DNA from: Plenodomus lindquistii
Taxonomy: Eukaryota; Ascomycota; Dothideomycetes; Pleosporales; Leptosphaeriaceae
NCBI GenBank assembly: GCA_025504975.1
Contig: JANUWI010000009.1
Coordinates: 124,001 to 188,000, forward strand
Length of the DNA stretch: 64,000 nt
Direction: 5' to 3'
Numbering within the stretch: position 1 is the first letter of the stretch; the number at the start of each line of letters is the position of its first letter. The notes below the pieces were generated by a model. The model did not search any database and was not told where the DNA came from. It saw only the letters and a program-made list of their open reading frames with translations. This document shows, piece by piece, positions 57,531-64,000 of this stretch. A program made the position numbers and the translations under genes.

Positions 57531-59113
57531 ATGGCGGACAGCGATTCAGATACTGCGAGTTCTGTGGGCAGCATCTTCGAAGATGCAAGCGAGCCAGATA
57601 CGACTAGCTTCAAATGCCTGTTCTGCGACCAACAATTGAGTCGCACATTAGACTTGTCTGCACACTGCAAATCTGAGCACTCGTTTGACTTGAATGAGAC
57701 GATCAAGGGCTTGGGATCTGGTTAGTCACTCCCATCTGCTATTCAAATCCTAGCGCTGCCCCATTTTGAACAGTGCTGATTGATCCCCTAGATGCGGATG
57801 AACTCACCATTATCAAACTGGTCAACTACCTTCGATCAGAAGCAAAGAAAGGCACAGACAGCAAATCACTCAAGATCACGCTTCAAGATCTCTCAGACGA
57901 CAAGTATCTGCAGCCGGTGTTGGAAGATGACGCGTTACTCTTCGAACTCGGAGATCTCATGCCAGACAGTGACACCAAGGCAGTCGACTATGACGAATTC
58001 GAAGCTGCTCTCCACAAAGACATGCCAGAAGACCTGTCGCACATCAAGCTCACCAACGACCGGGACCAGGACTACTTTGAGTCGTACAAAGGCAACAGCA
58101 TCCACCGCGAAATGATCGAGGACCGCGTACGAACCGAAGGCTACCGCGACTTTATCGAGAAGAACCCTGAAGTCTTCAAGGATAAGGTCGTTCTCGATGT
58201 GGGCTGTGGGACCGGTATTCTCTCGCTATTCAGCGCACGTGCAGGCGCAAAGAAGGTATTTGCTGTCGACAACTCCGGTATCGTCACACGTGCAAAGGAG
58301 ATCATCGCCAAGAACGGGTACTCGGATCGGATCGAAGTAATTCAAGGACGCGTAGAAGACTTCAACACGCAGCGCCTGATTGGCAAAGCAAAGGTCGACA
58401 TCATCATCTCGGAATGGATGGGCTATGGTCTGCTATTCGAAGGCATGCTCGACTCTGTGCTTCGTGCACGAGACATGTACCTTAAGCCAGACGGCATCCT
58501 AGTCCCCAGTCACTGCAACATCCGCCTTGCACCAATCTCAGACGCAGACTGGATCGCCGACAGCACGAGTGAAAAGTTCTGGAAAGACGTCTATGGCTTC
58601 GACTTTTCGCCCATGATTCCTGGTGGCCTGCTCAACATACATGAGATTGGTGTCTTTGATGTTCCTGAGAAGGCGCTGTGTGGTAGTGCGACGTCACATC
58701 TGCTTGAGATGAAGACGGTGTCGGTGCAAGACCTTAGCTTCAAGGTCCCCATCAAGATGACGCTCGATCGTGATATCGCATCTCTGCAAGCAATTGCGAT
58801 CTGGTTCGACACAATCTTCATTCACTCGGGCAGCTCGCAAGACGTCAAGACACTGGACAATGTTGATTGGGGCAAGAACGGGATTCCAGGTCTGGGCTTC
58901 TCGACGGGACCGAGCAATACACCAACGCATTGGCATCAGGCCGTCTTGCTGCTCGATGATGATGTGGCCAAGAAGCAGTCATTCAAAAAGGGAAGCGTGT
59001 TAGAAGGTACTTTGCAGTATGCGAAGGAGAAGGGTGATGATCGCGGCATCACCGTGACAGTGGAGTGGAAGCAGGGAGATGTTGAGGGTTCGGTGCAGAG
59101 GACAATGGCATGA
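57531..59113 (+). CDS. Protein arginine methyltransferase 3 (zinc-finger PRMT)
   Basis: Two exons: 57531..57720 joined to 57792..59113 gives 503 residues. An alternative acceptor at 57773/57774 would add six codons in frame. A C2H2 zinc finger (CLFCDQQLSRTLDLSAHCKSE begins at residue 29; Cys-x2-Cys and His-x4-His) identifies PRMT3 rather than PRMT1. The SAM-binding motif I is VLDVGCGTGILSLFS, the double-E loop is SEWMGYGLLFEGM, and the THW loop is THWHQ. PRMT3 asymmetrically dimethylates arginines, chiefly of small-subunit ribosomal protein uS5 (Rps2), in the cytosol. All catalytic residues are present. Confidence 0.95.
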
Positions 59114-59574
59114 GCAGATGACTGATCTGGTCTGAAAAGGTTCATCCGGCGTTGATAGGGCTGAGAGGTGGGGAAGGGGCTAGGCTAACCAAAAGGGGCG
59201 ATTAAACGTGCACCTCGGAAAGTGACGACAACGCGCTTGCAGGAACGCGACTGCTCAGTCACGTCTTGTGAAAGTTGATAAACGATTCAATATCCTGTCT
59301 CTATTTTGATATTGTTAGCGACACTTGGTACCATGCTGCGATTACGAGAAGCGAATGCGACCTGCGTGGAAATAATCTCCGGCGCAACCCAAATGTGACG
59401 ACACCCACGTGGGGCCGTGCGCGTGAGCTCGCTGAACCCCATAACCATGCAGCTAGACATGAAGAGCCGCAGCGACGCGTATCCAACATAGTGGTATCTA
59501 GTACCTCCTCCAAGGTCTTCGTGTTCAAAGTGGTTGCTAGCATAATGCAACCTCCACAATAACCCTCCCATTTG
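59114..59574. other. Intergenic region upstream of RAV1
   Basis: 461 bp; no gene seen; the RAV1 promoter and PRMT3 3' flank. Confidence 0.4.
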
Positions 59575-62500
59575 ATGCGCGGAATACTTCCAGGGCGGCC
59601 GCAGGCTAGACTGCAAGCTGTCGCCCATGGACTGTGGGAGGGCGTGCAGATCATTGTACGGTGTTCATAACCGTGTATTATACCAAGATGTACTGACCCA
59701 CGCGACCAACAGGCCTACATATCAGGCAATGCGCTCGTCGTCCTCGACCGTCCTGACCACGTCCTCCAGACCATCTACATTGACGAAGAGTCGGAACTAG
59801 AGGCCGTCGCATTAGACGAAGCCACCGGCAAGCTCGCAGCCTGCTCCAAGAATCACATCTACATATACCGGCCATACGGACAAGATGAAGGCGCGATCAA
59901 GGTGCGTGGACAGGGCACAGGGGGCAGACGCGCTATAGGGATGCTGATGCACGCAGTGGTCGCTGCAGGGCAGCATGTCTCTCGCGGACCCGGACGACAC
60001 CATAACGACACTATCATGGGGCATGCCAGACGAACTGCTCGCTGGCAGTGCATCTCTCACCCTCTTCAACACACATGACTCGACCGAACAGATTTGGGCA
60101 ACGCATCTCGCCAACCCCGTCAAGTTTGCGCACTTCTCGCCCGACGCCGAGTTGATAGCATCGACGGGCAGGTACGATCGGCTGCTGAAGATTTGGCGAC
60201 GGACTTCCTTTGGGTCAGCGGATCAGAGCTTCGCCTACTTCTACCTGGCGCACCCCAAGGCCATCACTGGGCTGCATTGGCGACACCCTCCCACCAAGGA
60301 CCAGCCAGCGGACAATGTGCTGTACACGATATGCGCCGACCACAGGGCACGAGTCTGGGTCCCAGGCGAGCACCATGGCGTGGATGGGATGCACATGTGG
60401 GCTGAGGTCGACCTTATGGAATCCATCATGACGCGTCATGTACCCCTGGCACAGCAGTCACACAAGCGCTTCGCCTTCTTCATCGACAGCCGGTACTTTA
60501 CACAAGCCACAAAACGGGCCATGGAGCAGGCGTCACCCGAGGAGAAGGACCATGGCATTGCGCTACACCATCTGATGGAGGTTGCGCACCGGAGTCCAGA
60601 GATCTGCGTTGTGCTCGACGATCGAGGAAACATGGCTGCATGGGGCTTTGAAAATGTTGGGGCGACAGGCAAGAAGATCACGGATGTCTTCAACATTGCC
60701 CACGTGGACGGACTGCATCTACATTTCGCCAAGGAACCCAAGGCTTTGGAGGACAATGTACAGTTTTACGCCTTCATGGGCGATAAGTCGGACTCTGACT
60801 TTACGCTTCTATCACATCACTTCGACGGGCGCATCGAGTGGCTAGAGTCACGCATCGACTACCTTTTCGACCCGTCTTTGCAACCTCAGCGGATTCGGCG
60901 AAAGGCTATGTGGACGGGACACTCACATGCTATCAAGAAGGTCAATCGGACTGCCAGTGGTCGGGCTCTAATTTCAAGAACGGTCACGGATGAGTGTATC
61001 GTGTGGCTGCAACGGCCGAGCGATCAGGGCATGACGCTACATCGACACAGTAGCGTCAAGGTTACCGAGCACATTCATCGAACAGCGCTGTTGCAAGAAG
61101 GCAACTTTCTTGTCTTCTTACATCACGACGAGATCTCCCTCTGGGATACGCGAGGACATGAAGCACAAGAGGTGACACGCTGTGCTTATAAGCTGCAGGG
61201 CAAGCCCTTGTGTTTGATAGTCGTCCCTGAGACCGAGGTTGGTGGTAGGTGCATACACATTGCCACCATCAGCTCTGAGATGAAGGGTCTATGTTGGGAA
61301 GTCATATTACCATTACTAGATCGAGACCCAATTACTGGCCGCAAGCTATCGAGTGTCACAGCTACGAATGGATACACGAACGGTCATCCTCAGATCTCTC
61401 TGATGCAACATTCGACCTTCGATCTTGGATCGGGAGACGATCTCGCCTTCGTCTTGCCTGTCGACCCAGCAGGCTCAGCACCAGCGATCTCGGGCTTTCT
61501 CGACACATTCGCCCGCGATGTTGCCATATCATACACGAAGTCTGGAGTCATCAAGTCGTGGACTGCACGAGTCAACGCGGAGCAGCAGAGACTGGACTGG
61601 CTAATGACATCGGAGGTTGAGACTAGTATACACGATCCATCGCTTGCGAGTGGCACATCGATACGGAAGGCTGCTCTGGTCGACGCTGACCGTACGACAC
61701 TTACTATTTGGAACACTCGAAGTGCTCAGCTGGAGTACGAGGAGAAGTTTGAAGGCAACGGCGTCATCCAGGATCTCGACTGGTCTTCGACACCTGACAA
61801 CCAGAGTATCCTGGCAGTTGGTTTCCCACATCGGATCGTCATCTATGCACAGTTGCGTTACGATTACCTCAATGCTGGTCCTTCGTGGGTGCAGATCCGA
61901 GACGTACGCATTCGAGACATTACGCCTCATCCTATTGGCGATTCCGTATGGCTGGGCAGTGGCAACCTTGTCATTGGCGCCGGCAATCAGCTCTTCGTAC
62001 AAGGTGAGCATGTGCAGGTATCGGAGGCTATGTTTCCCAGCTTGCGGACTATTGCACGAAAGACCGCGTCAATCGATATATTTACTGCTGTGAGCCGCCT
62101 CAACGGTCCTCTGCCGGTGTATCATCCACAGCTGCTGTCGCAATGTGTATTGGCTGGCAAGTTGCTGCTAGTGCAGAGGATCTTGATTCGATTGTATCAG
62201 AAGCTCAAGTTTTGGATCGAGGGCGAGGAGCTGGATAGCTCTCTGGGTTTCTCGCCTGAAGAGTTTTCTGAAGACGAGGTATGCACACCGTTTCGTACCT
62301 CTCAGCATGCTGCTAACCTGTTCAGACGCACATGACTGCCTTTAAGAAGGAGATACATAGCTCTTACGCCGACTTCTCCGACGACAACGAGCCAGAAGCG
62401 GTGACTGAGGAGGTCGCTGCTAACCTCAAGGAACTTCTCACTATCAAGCAAATACCACTGCTATCGAGTCGCGAGCAATTTCATCTCGCTGATATTATCG

Positions 62501-63896
62501 AATGCATTGGTATGGTAGAGAAGCATCGTCGATCCATTGATGACAACGCAGGTCGCTTTCTCCTCTTCTTCCGCCAACACGTCCTCAGCAATGCACACAA
62601 GGGTCCAATTTCCTGGCGTGAGATCGTTTGGGCTTTCCATTCCGGCAGCCAAGACATCCTAGTCGATCTCGTGAGCCGCCACTTCAACGGCAGAATGATG
62701 TGGCAGCACGCCAAAGAATGCGGCGTCTTCATGTGGCTGACTGACATCACGGCTTTGGTATGCACATTCATGTCACCCTTTATACGCAGTACTGACTTTC
62801 ACCCCAGCGCGCCCAATTCGAAACCATAGCCCGCAACGAATACACCAAAACCGAAGAAAAGAACCCCGTCGACTGCGCACTATACTACCTAGCGCTTCGC
62901 AAGAAAGCCGTCCTCGTGGGCCTTTGGCGTATTGCAACCTGGTCCCGTGAACAAGGCGCCACCCATCGCCTCCTCAGCAACAACTTCAACGAAGAGCGAT
63001 GGAAAACCGCCGCCTTGAAAAACGCATACGCGCTCATGGGCCGCCGACGCTTCGAATACGCCGCTTCCTTCTTCCTGCTAGCAGACCATCTACAAGATGC
63101 CGTCAGCGTACTGCACAACCAACTCGGCGACACCCAGCTCGCCATCGCAGTAGCCCGAGTCTACGGCGGCGACGACTCCCCCATCCTCCTCACCTTTCTC
63201 CGCGAAAAGGTTCTCCCCCAGGCAGCTCGACAAGGAAACCGCTGGCTAGCAACCTGGGCATACTGGCTTCTCAACCGCCGCGACACAGCCGTGCAAGCAC
63301 TCATCAAACCCTTACATCGCCTCACCGTGCCCCCCGTCACCCCAGACCGCAACGCAAAATCCTATCTCACAGACGACCCCGCGCTAGTCGTGCTTTACAA
63401 ACAACTCCGCGACAAGAGTCTGCAGACGCTGAAAGGTGCAATGGGGATTCACGCGCGTGAAGAGTGGGAGTTTGTAAAGCATACTGGTGCGTTGTATGGG
63501 CGTATGGGGTGTGATGTCCTAGCGCTGGATCTTGTGCGGCGCTGGGAGTTTTTGCTTCCCCCGCCTGCTTCATCGACGACGACGGCGTTTGCGCTTGATG
63601 GTGTTGGGGTTGGAGCGAAGCAAGAACAGACGTTTGATCCGCGGAAGTTGTTACGACGAAGGAGTAGTCTTGTTGTTGCGGATTTGCCGGTTCGGGAATT
63701 GGCGAAAAGTGTGGTTGGTGGGGAGAAGGCGGGGTTGGAGGAACGTGTTGGGGAGGAAGATGATGATGATGGTGGGGAAGCACGACAAGGAGAGGAACGG
63801 AAAAAGGAAGAACCGAAGAAGAAACCCCTTCCTCCGCCTCCGACACAGTTCAAGGAACCGGACGCGAATAGTTTACTTGATGCATTTGGGTTTTAA
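59575..63896 (+). CDS. rav1: RAVE complex subunit Rav1 (V-ATPase assembly)
   Basis: Five exons, 59575..59655, 59713..59901, 59957..62278, 62326..62757 and 62808..63896, give 1370 residues. The short first exon (MRGILPGRPQARLQAVAHG) and second exon (AYISGNALVVLDRPDHVLQT) supply the family N-terminus that a longest-ORF view would miss. The N-terminal half is WD40 propeller sequence (VKFAHFSPDAELIASTGRYD, LLKIWRR, HPKAITGLHWRHP). The C-terminal part carries the conserved Rav1p block (RAQFETIARNEYTKTEEKNP, CALYYLALRKKAVLVGLWR, RRFEYAASFFLLADHL). Rav1 acts with Rav2 and Skp1 to reassemble the V1 and Vo sectors of the vacuolar ATPase. The last 100 residues are low-complexity acidic and Lys/Pro-rich. 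Confidence 0.95.
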
Positions 63897-64000
63897 TATA
63901 CCTTGCCTTAGTGTTAGTATGGAGAAGGAAGAAAAAACAGCGTGTATAGCAGTTGTGGTGCAGGTAATACTATACTATACCGTAGTATCGTGGAATCTAC

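Overview
The window comes from a filamentous ascomycete (Pezizomycotina), most likely a Dothideomycete. The evidence is short 45-60 bp GT-AG introns, dense genes on both strands, and a gene set typical of that group: a velvet factor, a fungal rhodopsin-domain (PTH11-type) membrane protein, a Usp1-type septation protein, tyrosinase, P450, GH43 and an arylamine N-acetyltransferase. There are no rRNA, tRNA, CRISPR or bacterial features. I rebuilt the exon structures by hand from splice sites. Every intact gene model sums to a whole number of codons.

Layout. 0.3-4.5 kb: a head-to-head pair, a coiled-coil protein (minus) and an Hsp70-like ATPase (plus). 6.7-8.3 kb: a velvet regulator behind a 4.8 kb gene-poor stretch. 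13.1-18.4 kb: a cytochrome P450 and a secreted GH43 glycosidase. 19.2-25 kb: housekeeping genes, namely a PHD-MYST histone acetyltransferase (Sas3 type), the complex I MWFE subunit with a 4-nt microexon, and an arylamine N-acetyltransferase. 25.4-28.6 kb: a long coiled-coil septation protein. 30.6-35.2 kb: a small coiled-coil ORF, then a second, decayed and inverted copy of the Hsp70-like/coiled-coil pair. 36-40.1 kb: a secreted six-hairpin glycosidase-like enzyme and a secreted Tyr/Asp-rich repeat protein. 40.5-47.8 kb: USO1 and RAT1, divergently transcribed. 48.1-50.4 kb: a GNAT acetyltransferase and a GPI-type surface protein. 51.4-54.1 kb: a small broken ORF and a seven-helix rhodopsin-domain protein. 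55.9-63.9 kb: a tyrosinase, the arginine methyltransferase PRMT3 and RAVE subunit Rav1.

The most interesting content is the twice-occurring divergent module of an HSPA12-like Hsp70 ATPase and an undescribed coiled-coil partner. Both copies sit within 35 kb of each other. One is intact. The other carries a frameshift, two nonsense codons, an exactly 99-codon in-frame loss and a degraded nucleotide-binding motif. The linked duplication and parallel decay suggest that the two proteins work together. The partner has a C-terminal conserved block that I cannot assign to a known family.
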